Positions 11,076 to 21,647 of a stretch of DNA of 64,000 nt are shown here, piece by piece. Below the pieces are notes generated by a model. The model was not told the DNA's origin, searched no databases, and worked only from the letters and a program-made list of their open reading frames with translations. Positions within the stretch are counted from its first letter, which is position 1. Every line of letters starts with the position of its first letter. The stretch is from contig BDDD01002650.1 of NCBI GenBank assembly GCA_001972305.1, positions 101,305-165,304 on the forward strand, read 5' to 3'. A program made the translations under genes and the position numbers. This DNA comes from Cephalotus follicularis (Eukaryota > Streptophyta > Magnoliopsida > Oxalidales > Cephalotaceae).

Positions 11076-12392
11076 AACACAAGGCTATAAGACTCCCAAT
11101 ACTTGTTGAACTTTGGTACCATCTCTTTTGCCATTTCACAAAGAACAATATCGTCACCCATTAACTCCTCAAGTAAAAGAATTTGTATCTTCCACACATT
11201 TTCAAAATATAAATTGGTCGTGCAATACTTAGAACCCGAAAAAAGATTTGCAATTTCAATAAAAGGTTATAAAAATAAAGCAATTATTCTAGCTTTATTC
11301 CATTCCACCATTGTGGGAAAATATCACTATCCGGGCTCTAACAAAGCATATCACATAAAAGCTTCCTCATATTTAATTGCCTTTTCTAACATCTTCCATG
11401 TGAAATTCCACCTGACCACCACATCTAACCGCAAGCCCGATTCACATGTCACATTAACACTAGCACAACAATTGGCAAAATTTATCTTCCTAGCCTCAAA
11501 CGACTTGACATACTTTACACTTTCTCGAATTTTATAATGAGAATCAGTGGCACTTTTCAAGCCATCTTGAACAATAATATTTAATGTGTGCCGAACACTG
11601 AACATGAACAAAAGTCCCTCCACACAAAAAATTACTACTTAATTGAATCTTCAAGTTATCTTGCATAGTCATTACTTGATGCATTATCCACAGTAAGAGA
11701 GAAATTATTTTCTCCAATCCCCACTCTTTCAAGAAACTTAACACTTTTTCCGATAAATGAAAACCACTATGTGGAGGCAGAAAGTGAGAGAAATTAAGAA
11801 CAATACTTCTAAGTATCCAACACTCATCAACAAAGTGAGCCCCTCACTAGTTTGAGATGTCCAAACATCAGAAGTAAGACATATTCTCCCAGGAACTTTA
11901 TCCAATAACAATTTAATTTTTTCTTTTTCACTCTTAAAAAGTTTGAGGCAATCCACTTTAGCAGTATTTCTCGTATAAGGCTTGATATCCGGATTCAAGC
12001 AAGAAAAAACATCTCTAAATCCCTCATGTTGGACAATAGAAAATGGATAATTATGCTTTATAATTGCTACGACCATTTTCTCACGAAAGGTTTGTTGGCA
12101 AATTTTTTTTGCACGCAAATTCACATCATGATCTATAATTATTTGTTTAGTATCATACTTTTCAAAATTGGGCATGCAGCAATATGTTTTTTCAAATTTT
12201 TCGTCCCTTGTGTACTACTACCATCACCAATAGCATAATTTTTAGTTTTACAATGCTTACACTTTGCCCTATTTTTTCCACTAGCAAGATCAACATATTT
12301 ATCAAAATGCAACCATATATCAGTGCGTGAACATTTGTTACCAGTAGTATTTGAAGTTCTACCATCATCAGGACAAGGGGGCATGACCTCAC
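11076..12392 (-). pseudogene. hAT transposase, central part with BED zinc finger
   Basis: Read leftwards from 12392: a BED-type zinc finger (12384-12139; CKHCKTKN, then a KKHIAACP histidine-cysteine end), a frameshift near 12170, the DNA-transposase core (CLTSDVWTS near 11870; HTLNIIVQDGLK near 11590; GLRLDVVVRWNFTWKMLE near 11430) and KFNKYWESYSLVL ending at the LTR junction. Several frameshifts separate the pieces (11740, 11600, 11330). The order is that of plant hAT transposases of the zf-BED class. Not functional. Confidence 0.85.
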
Positions 12393-13079
12393 TGTAACAC
12401 CCTGAAATTTTATTTGTATTGTGTATGTTTCCTCCTCATGAAAGGGATGGAAAATTGGGTTTGGAAATATTTTCCCCTGTATTGGACCAAAATTTTAATG
12501 AATGTATTGGGCCAAATTTGAACTGAATGGTTGGGCCGACTCAAGTCCTCAACCCACATCATGAGCACCGGTTGAAGAAATGTGTAGGAAGTTCTAGAGC
12601 CTTCCACCGTATGTCTATATAATGGAAAGTGATGTGCGTGGGGATGGCTACTGCATCTTTTGGGGAAGAAGATAAGAGTCTGTGTCTAGAGAATTCTTGT
12701 CTCTCCTCTCCACTCTCATTTAAATCCCCTCACTTCTAGCCTTGAGGATGACATGAAGTGGACAACTCTGAAAACGAAGGAGTAATTGTAACGGCGAGAG
12801 CTCAGTTAGAAGTCGGGGAAGCAATAGTTCGTGTCTAAAGAAAAGGATGGAAAGTACGGAGAAGGAGGCTGGAAGCTAGAGCTTGAAGAGATCAAGTATC
12901 AATAGTATTGAGGTAGGTTCTACTACCTACTCGAACCATGGTATAATGTTTGAAATGTATGTGTTGCTCTGTAATTGACTAGACTAATGGAAATGAATGT
13001 ATTAGGAAATGTAAGGTTAAAGGTGTATTATCGTCCTCTAGAAATGATAGGATCTTTAATTGAATGTTAGTGTTTAGTG

Positions 13080-13280
13080 GAATGTAGTGCGTCCGAGCAA
13101 GACCACGTGTCCGAGCAACGCTAGTGCATCCAAACAGGACTACGTGTCTGAGTAGCGCTAGTTCGTCTGAACAGGACTACGTGTCCGAGCAGCGCTAGTG
13201 TGTCCAAGCAGGACTACGTGTCCGAGCGCTAATGTATCCAAGAAGAACAATGTGTCCAAGGAGGATTAGTGTGACTGAAC
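13080..13280 (+). repeat. Iterated GTCCGAGCA array in the F3 LTR
   Basis: The phrase ACTACGTGTCCGAGCA and variants (GTCTGAGTA, GTCCAAGCA) alternates with GCGCTAGTG about every 22-25 bp, six to eight times. It lies 690-890 nt from the LTR start. Confidence 0.8.
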
Positions 13281-13399
13281 AATGATAGAATCAGTGGACG
13301 AATTAATGAATGTACCGTAAGGCAGACTAAGTGTAATAGTGACAGACCTCTTAAGTGATATAATGTTTAAATACTGTATAGTTAAATGTGTAATGTACT

Positions 13400-13580
13400 G
13401 GGTCACCACCTGAGATGAACCCTATGGGGGTCACCGCCGAGATGAACCAGGAAAGTTATCGCCACAGATGAACTAATGGGTTACCAACTGAGATGAACCA
13501 GGAGGGTCACCGAGGCAAATAGCGCACGGGGATCACTGATTGAGATGAGCCTGATGGATCACCAATCGAGATGAGCCACA
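13400..13580 (+). repeat. Iterated GTCACC / GAGATGAACC array in the F3 LTR
   Basis: Six or seven units of about 25-30 bp combine GGGTCACCR or GGATCACYR with GAGATGAACC or GAGATGAGCC. On the opposite strand, the F4 LTR (15610-15740) and the 3' LTR of element C (22425-22520) have similar units (GGTCATCTC, GGCTCATCTC). Confidence 0.8.
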
Positions 13581-14354
13581 ATGTTAAATGAATGTTACTG
13601 TATAGTGTAGGGTTAAGGTATAAATGTTATAACTGTGATGAGGTCTGACTAAAAGATAAATGTGAATGTGTATGTTCCCCTCCTCTGCCTATAACGCCTA
13701 GCACGTACACTGCTCTTCCTCAAGCCGAGGAGTGCGAGGAATCAAGTCTTTCTAATAAATGTATTGTTTTTCCCATCTCGGCTCCTCTGCCTTTAACGTT
13801 TGGAGTGCGTTCTCTGCTCCTCCCTAAGCCAATCAAGCCGATGAATGATGTAAGTAACTGTAATGAATGGTTTGAATGTTATGGACTTCTGGATTGTATG
13901 GTTGTACACTTGCATGTATCTCAATTGGCATAATTGCATACACTTGCTACACCCGAGCACTCCATGCATGCATAGGTAGTAGTTCCTACACAACTGGTGG
14001 TTGCTGACCCATTGCATTGCAATGTAATGGGTTAGGTGTAGGTGGAGTTCCACAGCAAGCAGAGGATTAGAGCACTCGAGTAAGTCCCTCCTCTGCTGTC
14101 CGACGACCCAATGGTATAAATGTAATGGTAAATTGTATTATGACCTGCCGGTCTGCGACAGAGCACTAATTGTGAATAGTATTGTACAAATGGGGTTTTA
14201 TCCACTTAAGTTACGATTTTTATTGGACTGTTCCGCATGCCTTATTGTATAATTAAATGTTTTATTTATGCTGCTACAATGATAATGAAGAGTATGGTAA
14301 GGTTTGTAGCGCACCGGGCCTTGGGGGTTCACCCTTGGGGTTCGGGGCATTACA

Positions 14355-14531
14355 CTCACTATCGGATGCTTCCATATTTATTTCATCACACTTTTCAATG
14401 TTTTGATCAATTGAAGAAGCCATATCAGAATCCAAAAAGAGAAATTGGCTGCAAACAATTATAAAAAACATACTTGAAAGAGTCACAACAATATGATGAC
14501 TTTTTGAATAAGTCACAGATTTGAATGACAA
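14355..14531 (-). pseudogene. hAT transposase, N-terminal end
   Basis: An ATG at 14423-14421 begins MASSIDQNIEK, an acidic N-terminal tail. It runs to the CTCAC duplication and continues in frame with the BED-finger block that resumes at 12387. An upstream ATG at 14531 is in the same frame but the added stretch looks like 5' leader. I prefer 14423. Confidence 0.75.
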
Positions 14532-14777
14532 AATAAGTCACTGTCTCACAGAGTGACAGAAATGCCATAAATTAGAAAAAATCCATTAATAAAAACCAAA
14601 ACTTTTTGCTTCTTGATAGGTAAATTGACAAAACCAACAATATAATTTCAGTAAAACAAAAGATGAAAAGAAGTGAAAAGATAAAACAATATAATTTTAG
14701 ATAAGTGAAAAAATAAACACAAAAAAATTTAAAATAAAAAAAGCCTAAATGCAGTAGATATGAATTACTAGGTAAAT
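14532..14777 (-). other. hAT 5' region, AT-rich, no gene
   Basis: AT-rich non-coding DNA between the hAT start codon and the LTR of element D. The expected second TIR is not seen, so element D probably displaced it. Confidence 0.5.
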
Positions 14778-16854
14778 TGTCACACCCCGAATTGTAGGGA
14801 AAGCCCACAGCCCGGCACGTGAGATGCCATTCATTCAATTCATTTCCATCAACCACAATGTGCAATAAATTTAAAACTTTATATCACAATAATGCAAGCA
14901 GAATTTAACCATTAAATACCATGTGCGGATAAATCCAAATGTATATACATCACAATTCCATGTCAATTGCTTTGCCACAAGCCGGTAGGTCGCATAATGA
15001 ATTACAATCTTCTTGTACATTGCGCTCTTATACAAGGTAGGCCACACGAAACCGCTCTGCTGATGAAGCCCTGCTCTGCAATCTGGTCCGACTATCACTG
15101 CGCTGCATTACCTGGACATGACCCATTCAAAGAATGGGCCAGCAACCCATGGTTGTGTAGGTACTACTATATGCAGAGCATGAAGATGCATGATATGCAG
15201 GATGCACAATTCAATAATTAATATAGCCAACCACAATATCCCTTAACCAATACAATTCCATACCATAGCCATATGATTTCAATACTATAACCATAGCCAT
15301 ACAATTTCCAATACAATTCCATTTCCATTCAGCGTCCATATCATTCAAAAATCCTTTCAGAGCATATATAAGCTCTTCTCGGCCTTCTTTGCCAAGGTAG
15401 CAGACTAGGCGCTCTTGGCGTCCTAGGGAGGTCCCTATTCTACTGGCAGGCTAGAGTAGCATCCGTGAGTAGAGCAGGGAAGAGAAGAAAAGGTGGTCCT
15501 TCTCTAACGCTAGTCTCTTCAGCTACCATACTATCAATATCCATATACAATCAATAACTATATACAATCAATAACAATCAATAGCATTCAATATCCAATA
15601 GCCCTCACGGTTATCTCAATTTGGCTGACCTTTACGGTCATCTCCTGTGGGTGACCTTTGCAGTCATCTCCATCAGTGGTGAACTATTCGGTCATCTCAG
15701 TGGTGGTGACCTATTCGGTCATCTCATTTGGTGACCCTTAGGGTTCCTAGCAATACAATACCATACCATACAGTTCCTTACTATAACCTCTGTGTAGTAA
15801 AGGACACGAGGTTGGAAACCAATGAATTGGCAAAGAATCCTAGTTCTCTACTGTTCAAGTGCCACTAGTCTGCTTTACTCTACCTTCACTACATATGGAG
15901 AAAGTCTGCTCTTTTCTACCTTCCAAAGCTGTCATTCACTCTTCTTTAGCGTAGATCTGCTTAGCAATCTTGGATGGTTTGCTCATGCTCGGTAGCCATA
16001 TGGAGTGGTCTGCTCGAAAACCTTGGATGGTCTGCTCGTGCTCGGTAGCCATATGGAGTAGTCTGCTCGGCAACCTTTGATGGTTTGCTTGTGCTCGGCA
16101 GCCATATGGAGTGGTCTGCTCGTGCTCTATGGTAAGCGCCATAACTCCAACAGAGGTGTCAACAGTCTAGGGACTTATCAAATGATAATAGATGGCTGTT
16201 AAGCAACTCATCAACAATTTGAGTCCAGGTTAACCAATCAATCACTCGGACTAAAGGAGTCACAAACTCCAGGGACCGATTCTCATTCAATCAATTCAAT
16301 AGAACCTTAGTCTTGGACTAAAGGCACAATATATCGATTTACTATAATACAATCTATCAATTTACAATGAAAATCATCATACTCAGCAGAACTCTCGATC
16401 TAATCCTTTCTTCAAGCTCACACTCTGCTATAAGATCAGTTATCCTTTCCTTGCTCCACTCTAGGCTCCCTCTCGCAAGTTTTCTCTCTCACTGTCTCCC
16501 TCTAGCGTCGGGTACGAGAAGATCAATGAGAGCAAAGGGAGCGAGCATCGAACTCTCTAGACGAATGCATTCCTTTGTCTCTTCCCTGAATTGTGAGACA
16601 GGTGGTCCCCTTTTCCCTAATATGTTCCTTTTTATATGAAGAGAAGGCTGGAGAAGGCTCTAGAATCATGCCTCCCACTGCCTCACTCTCAAAGGTCAGC
16701 CCAATATACTCTCCTTCCTTTCCATGGCCCAAGTTCGACCCAATTGTACATATCAATGGTCTAGTTCGGCCCATTAAGGAGAAGAAGGTAACACCCAGCC
16801 CAATGTCATTAACCAATACAATATACAATTTACACAATATTGCGGGACGTTACA
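14778..16854 (-). repeat. 3' LTR of element D (F4, 2,077 bp)
   Basis: On the minus strand it starts TGTAACGTCCCGCAATATTG and ends TTCGGGGTGTGACA. A polypurine tract adjoins its start. It shares layout with F3: a GGTCATCTC array (15610-15740) and the inverted repeat ACCCATT/AATGGG (15121-15138, 343-361 nt from the LTR end). The non-coding TA-rich stretches at 15230-15340 and 15540-15600 contain simple AATACAAT-like runs. Confidence 0.85.
15940..16135 (-). repeat. Iterated GGTCTGCTCG / GCTCGGTAGCC array in the F4 LTR
   Basis: Three to four units of about 50-60 bp contain CTTGGATGGT(C/T)TGCTC, GTGCTCGGTAGCCATATGGA and GTGGTCTGCTCG. The array is 720-915 nt from the LTR start, the same place as the F3 GTCCGAGCA array. 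Confidence 0.75.
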
Positions 16855-16868
16855 TCCTCCCCTCCTTA
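16855..16868 (-). other. Polypurine tract of element D
   Basis: On the minus strand AAGGAGGGGAGGA immediately precedes the LTR start TGTAACG, the expected plus-strand primer site for a Ty3 element. Confidence 0.8.
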
Positions 16869-16897
16869 AAGAAATCTCGTCCCGAGATTCCCTAAGG

Positions 16898-17331
16898 TTA
16901 AAACAGGTGAGGGTACAATGCTTTCATTTCTTCCTCAGGTTCCCATGTAGCTTCTTTGAGCCCATGGTACTGCCATAACACTTTCACCAAAGGGATGGTC
17001 TTGCTTCTCAATTGTTTAACCCGACGATTGAGGATCTGGATAGGCGTTTCTTCAAAGCTCATATACGTCCTCAATTCCAACGATTCCCACTACAACACGT
17101 GGGAAGGATTTGGATGATACTTTCTTAGCATTGAGACTGAAAGACGTTATGAACTTTCGATAAGCTAGGCGGAAACGCATGTCTGTAGACGACTACACAT
17201 ACTCTCTCAAGGATGTCGAAGGTCCAATGAATTGAGGGGCTAATTTTCCCTTCTTGCTGAACCTCATGATTCCTTTGGTTGGAGAAATCTTGAGAAAAAC
17301 ATGATCTCCTATGGAGAACTCCAACTCTCAC
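16898..17331 (-). pseudogene. Element D integrase C-terminus and chromodomain
   Basis: 16898-17080 encodes a chromodomain tail (IQILNRRVKQLRSKTIPLV, LWQYHGLKEATWEPE) ending at a stop. Upstream, 17081-17331 is the SH3-like integrase region but frameshifted; GDHVFLKISPTKGIMRF can be read in a neighbouring frame. Confidence 0.8.
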
Positions 17332-17933
17332 CTACGATGATCTACGTAACTCTTCTGTCTACTTCTGGCTGTTAGAAGCCTCTCTCTGATGATTTTAGCC
17401 TTTTCCATGGTCTTTTGCACTTGTTTTGGGCCCAATAGACTCTGTTTGCCAACTTCGAACCAACATATTGGGGTTCTACATTTTTGACCATATAGAGCCT
17501 CGAAGGGTGCCATTCTGATGCTGACATTACAACTATTATTGTACGAGAACTCTATCAATGGCAGTTGCTCATCCCAGCTACCACCCCAATCCATAACGCA
17601 TACGCGTAACATGTCTTCTAGAGTTTGAATAGTCCTCTTAGACTGTCCATCAGTCTGGGGATGAAAAGTTGTGCTAAAACTCAATTGGATACCAAATGTG
17701 GTCTGTAATTTCTTCCAGAACCGTGATGTAAATCGGGGGTCCCTATTGGATGCCACGCTAATTGGTACTCCATGGAGCCTGACAATATCTACAATATATA
17801 AGGCTGCTAACCGTTCAAGAGAATAAGTTGTTTTGATCGCCAGGAAGTGGGCAGATTTGGTGAAGTAATCAACAATCACCAATATGGCGTCACGGTTAGT
17901 CCTTGTTATGGGCAATTCCGATACAAAATCCAT
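17328..17933 (-). pseudogene. Element D integrase catalytic core, inactivated
   Basis: 201 codons from MDFVSELP to the SH3-like region. The Ty3 integrase core is clear ([18 protein letters not shown]). Two family-invariant acidic positions are changed: the usual SDRDPRF is SNRDPRF and GQSERTIQT is GQSKRTIQT. Both are G-to-A type changes, so this copy cannot be catalytic. Confidence 0.85.
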
Positions 17934-18331
17934 GGTGATGTGCTCCCATTTTCATTGTGCCGCAGGCAACGGTTGAAGTAATCCAACTGGTCTCTGGTGT
18001 TATGTCTTGATCTGTTGACATGTTAGGCAAGAAGAAACAAATTATGCTATCTCTCTTTTCATGTCATTCCACCAGTAGTTGAGCTTTAAGTCTCGGTACA
18101 TCTTGGTACTCCCCGGATTTATCGAGAAATTGGATTGATGGGCCTGTGATAATAACTCATCTTCCAATTCGTTGTTGTTGGGAACATAAATTATGCCCCG
18201 ATAATTGATCAATGCATCACTCTGAACAGAGAATTCAGGTTTCAATCCTTCTTGACCATCGATCCAATGACATTTTAAGAAAGCCTCCATCCATACCTTG
18301 GGCTTCTTTAATCCTTTCCAACAACCGTGGA
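17934..18331 (-). pseudogene. Element D integrase zinc-binding (HHCC) region
   Basis: 18290-18042 gives AHQSNFSINPGSTKMYRDLK and YWWNDMKREIA, the histidine half of the HHCC domain. After a stop, CLTCQQIKT can be read at about 18020. Further in-frame stops follow before MDFVSELP. The block is cut at 18331 by the solo F2 LTR. Confidence 0.75.
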
Positions 18332-18465
18332 CGTAATATCCCGTTTTCTATGTTGACATGTTTATATGTTTATTGTTTGGGATCATATTCTTTTTGACTT
18401 ATGCTATGGTTTGTGGATCTATTTGATTTTTAGTTTGAATTCCTTTTTATTGTTGATTTCTGGGC

Positions 18466-18603
18466 ACAAAGCGCCGACGCTCTCTTTAGAACCGCCGACG
18501 CTTTGGCTGTGGTGTGGCAAGTCGACGCCTAAACGTGTGTTTTCGACGCGTTTTGTAATTAAGTGCTTAACCGTCGACGCTTTAAGCAAACTGTCGACGC
18601 TTT
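18466..18603 (+). repeat. Iterated GTCGACGC block I of LTR B1
   Basis: Six copies or near copies: GCGCCGACGCT, CCGCCGACGCTTT, AGTCGACGCC, TTCGACGCG, CGTCGACGCTTT, TGTCGACGCTTT. 135-270 nt from the LTR start. Confidence 0.85.
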
Positions 18604-19047
18604 GATCGGGTTTCCATATCAGTTTGGTCGGTGACAGTGTTTTTGGAAGGCTGATTTCTTTCCTTTTTGTGGCTATCCGAAAAGATTATTTTGGTCTTTG
18701 TATTAGGCAAGTTATTTTGCATGCTTTAGTAGTTACTTACTTTCAAATTAGCTTCTTAGGCATGTTTTTGTATAAAATTAAGTAAAGCTTCCTTATTCGG
18801 TTTCTCGTCTTTTAGGCATGTGACAAGTATTTCATTTTGATATAAAATGATATTACTTTTATCATCCTCGCGGTTTCTTTCTTACTAGGCATGGAATCGA
18901 CTGACTTGTTAGATTTGTTTATGCTTATGGCCTGTTTTCATAGGATCTCACAGGATTGAAGTGGTCCTTGCTATATTTCTGGATTTGTATGCTCAGGTTT
19001 GTAGTGTATAGTATTTTCTTTAGTTTTGTAGTTTTTGACAGAATTTC

Positions 19048-19185
19048 GCAGCTGGCAAACAACGATTCGCAGCTGACAGATTACCGTTTTTCCCTGATTC
19101 GCAGCTTGTTCCCCAGCTGGCTGATTCCGTATTGTGTCGTGTTTCGCAGCCGCGAGTCTATGATTCGCAGCCGCCAAACGCAGTC
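19048..19185 (+). repeat. Iterated TTCGCAGCTG block II of LTR B1
   Basis: Six to seven copies of TTCGCAGC(T/C)(G/T) or CAGCTGGC at 15-25 bp spacing. The other two F2 LTRs carry GCGTCGAC-type motifs in block II, so the iterated word differs between copies of one family. Confidence 0.8.
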
Positions 19186-19867
19186 AGTGTCTTATTGTTA
19201 CGTCTTTGATCAAAGTTAGAGTTCTTATTAAATATATAAAGTATATGTCTTCGATATCATCGTTGTTGGTTTGAAATTTTTGTACAGTATACTCAAACAT
19301 TAATAGTCATATCGCTAATGTTTGTGCTTTTGTACTCTAATTATTCGAATTGTATCATACAAGAACATTTTTGTACCAAAAGTTTTATCAAATGGTTTAG
19401 TACTTAATATTAGGCTAAAAGAACAAATATCAGACATTTTTGTCATCATATGTATACATTTGTATATAGTTACTGTACTAAGGGTCAAAAATTAGTAGTT
19501 TTATCGTTGGGTACGTATTTTTGGGTACTTGCTTGTATATTTTTATTGTCGTCTAAAATCAAAGTTGTCTGGATGATTTGGTACGAGTTTTAGTACAATA
19601 TCAACCAAAATAATGTTTTATTACCTACTATACCTTTGATGTATCATGATCGATGTTCAAAGCAAATCTTTAATGGAGGTCTTTTGCAGCTTTAGTTCCA
19701 TCTTTTATCGAACGTTTTGACGACAAGCCCAAACAATTTTCACGTCTTTGTTCAAACTCAAAAATTTCTTAAACAGACTAATTACGTGCTTAGGCTCAAA
19801 ACTAACTGGTCTAATCATGTAATCCTGGAATGGTATGTCTAGTTTGCGCAGATTGTGAATTCCTTTT

Positions 19868-19892
19868 NNNNNNNNNNNNNNNNNNNNNNNNN
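19868..19892. other. 25-base assembly gap inside LTR B1
   Basis: A run of 25 N. The flanking sequence is ordinary F2 LTR, so the missing bases are probably LTR too. Confidence 1.
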
Positions 19893-20720
19893 TAGGCATG
19901 TTCTTTGGCACGGAGGACATGACACCTACCGTGGCGGTGTTATCGGTCTACGGCGTCTCTTTTAAATATGTATCCTGAGGGTAGGATATGGATCCTTTTG
20001 AGGCGTATGAGTATACTCTAGTTATTGTAAGATAAGATTCAGTATTTGGGATTGTTTGTGTAGTGCCGTACACGACTTTTCCGTCAGAGCATGTGGGCCT
20101 CGCGAACCCCTTGCACCTATATATGTATGTATGTCAGAAATTCTCTGTTATGGAATTATGAATCAGATAATGTTTTGGATTATGATATCCTGTTTTTCGT
20201 AAGTTATGATGATTTTATAACTGCTCGTTTTTAAATATTCTGTTTTACTTTTCAAGAATATTTACTACGTTACCTTACTGAATTTAAAGTTCAAGTTATT
20301 TTGTTTATCGTTTACTGTTTTAATTCCTTATCCGTACTGAGGTTTGCTCAGCCGCGTTTTTGTTTCTATGCGGCAGGTTTTCAGGAGCATGGGGGAAATG
20401 TGTGATAAGAGTTACCTTTTGTCAGAGGACCAGCTAGGAGTTGGTTCTTGTGTTTTCCAGTAGGATCAGATTAGTTTTCAGCAAAACAGTTTCAGACTTT
20501 GGTTTTATTCAGTTATGATTTAAGTATTTGGACATCAGAATTATGATTAGTCTTTAGTTATGTTTTGTTTAAAATTTCAGACTCTTTTTATATCAAGTTT
20601 GCAATAAGATATGTTTTTAGACCACCACATCCGTTTCGTATCAGTCTTTTGTTAAGTTTTCCGTTATGTTTCAGTTTAGTATTAAGACCTGTAAGGGCTC
20701 CCACCATCGGGGGTGTTACA

Positions 20721-21242
20721 GTGGACATGCCTGTATCTAAGATATAGTTAGGCAAGCTAATCGACGACTCAAAGCATCTGCAACCACATTAGCTTTTCCT
20801 GGGTGGTACTGTATTTCACAATTGTAATCATTTAGCAATTCCATTCATCTTCGTTCCCTCATATTCAGGTCTTTCTGGGAGAAGAGATGTTTTAAGCTTT
20901 TGTGATCGTTATACACATCAAACTTTGTACCATATAAGTAGTGCGACCACTTGCGTAGTGCGAAGACTATCGCCGTCAACTCGAGATCATAAGTCAAATA
21001 ATTCTCTCCACGAGGCTTTAACTTCCTCGAGGCATACGCGATCACTTTTCCATACAACATCAGGACACATCCCAGACCATTCCCCAATGCATTGCTATAG
21101 ACAACAAAATCTTCATTTCCCTCTAGCAAGGCCAAAATCGGTGCAGAAGTTAAGTGGTGCTTCAGCTTCTGAAAGCTCCTTTCACAATCATCATCCCATG
21201 CAAATACCGTCTTCTTCTGCGTCAATCTGCTCAATGGTGTGG
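20721..21242 (-). pseudogene. Element D RNase H region
   Basis: 21234-20845 encodes the Ty3 RNase H region ([52 protein letters not shown]). The first catalytic aspartate of the usual YSDA is asparagine (YSNALG). It continues in decayed form (LADALSR-like) to the LTR B1 insertion. Confidence 0.8.
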
Positions 21243-21647
21243 CTATTCATGAAACCCCTCGACAAAACGAGGGTAATAGCCCGCTAAGCCCAAGAAAATG
21301 TGGACTTCCGTCATGTTTGTCGACCGTTTCCAATCTTTTACTACTTCAATCTTGGCTGGGTCCATCGATAAACAGGCACTGGAGATAACGTACCCTAGAA
21401 AAAGCCACCTCCGATAGCCAGAATTCACATTTGTTGAACTTGGCATATAGCTGATGATCTCTCAAAATTTGCAATGCCAAGTGTAGATGCTCTCCATGCT
21501 CCTCCATAGACTTGGAGTATATCAAGATATCATAAATAAAGACCACTATGAATTGGTCTAGATAAGGGCTAAACACCCTGTTCATTAAGCTCATGAAAGC
21601 AACAGGGGCATTGGTCACCCCAAAATGGCATCACCACGAATTCATAA
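21243..21647 (-). pseudogene. Element D reverse transcriptase, C-terminal half
   Basis: Two overlapping frames carry [20 protein letters not shown], then [15 protein letters not shown] in place of the usual FIDD (one catalytic aspartate changed to tyrosine), then [14 protein letters not shown]. The RT is broken at 21647, where its N-terminal half should continue; an LTR of element C begins there instead. Confidence 0.85.

Larger units (their letters stand above)
12393..14354 (+). mobile_element. F3 solo LTR inserted in the hAT transposase
   Basis: It starts TGTAACACCCTG, ends GGGGCATTACA, and is flanked by a perfect CTCAC duplication (12388-12392, 14355-14359). 1,962 bp, non-coding, no internal element sequence. 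Joining the flanks keeps the transposase in frame. It contains an array around ACGTGTCCGAGCA (13080-13280), a second array around GAGATGAACC with GTCACC (13400-13580), and an inverted repeat ACCCATT/AATGGGT at 14007-14032. Confidence 0.93.
504..14777 (-). mobile_element. hAT-superfamily DNA transposon, decayed, with nested LTR insertions
   Basis: The 3' end of the element (left side) has a TIR-like AGACCTGGCAAACGGG followed by dense GGGTA/TACCC direct and inverted motifs (to about 830), as seen in hAT subterminal regions. The transposase is read on the minus strand in three blocks: 14423-14355, 12392-11076 and 2066-1232. The gaps between blocks are LTR insertions at 2067-11075 and 12393-14354. 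The other TIR is not visible. The element is cut at 14777 by element D. Without insertions the unit would be about 3.3 kb. Frameshifts and stops make it non-functional. Confidence 0.85.
18332..20720 (+). mobile_element. F2 solo LTR (B1) inserted in element D
   Basis: Perfect GTGGA duplication (18327-18331, 20721-20725). It ends GGGGGTGTTACA. It starts CGTAATATCCCG where the other F2 copies have TGTAATATCCCG, so the terminal TG has changed to CG. 2,389 bp including 25 N. Block I (18466-18603) uses GTCGACGC; block II (19048-19185) uses TTCGCAGCTG instead. Inverted repeats CTGAG/CTCAG at 20337-20351 and GCCGC/GCGGC at 20351-20374. Confidence 0.92.
14778..21647 (-). mobile_element. Element D: truncated Tekay-like Ty3 element (F4)
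   Basis: On the minus strand, 3' LTR (14778-16854), polypurine tract, and in reverse order chromodomain, integrase, RNase H and RT fragments. gag, protease, the N-terminal part of RT and the 5' LTR are absent; the element stops at 21647, where the LTR of element C begins. A solo F2 LTR interrupts the integrase region. The chromodomain places it with chromoviruses. Catalytic residues are lost in RT, RNase H and integrase. Confidence 0.85.

Noticed and set aside
11103..11537. Plus-strand frame of 144 codons
   Set aside because: It is a shadow of the minus-strand hAT transposase, whose conserved motifs are clear on the other strand.
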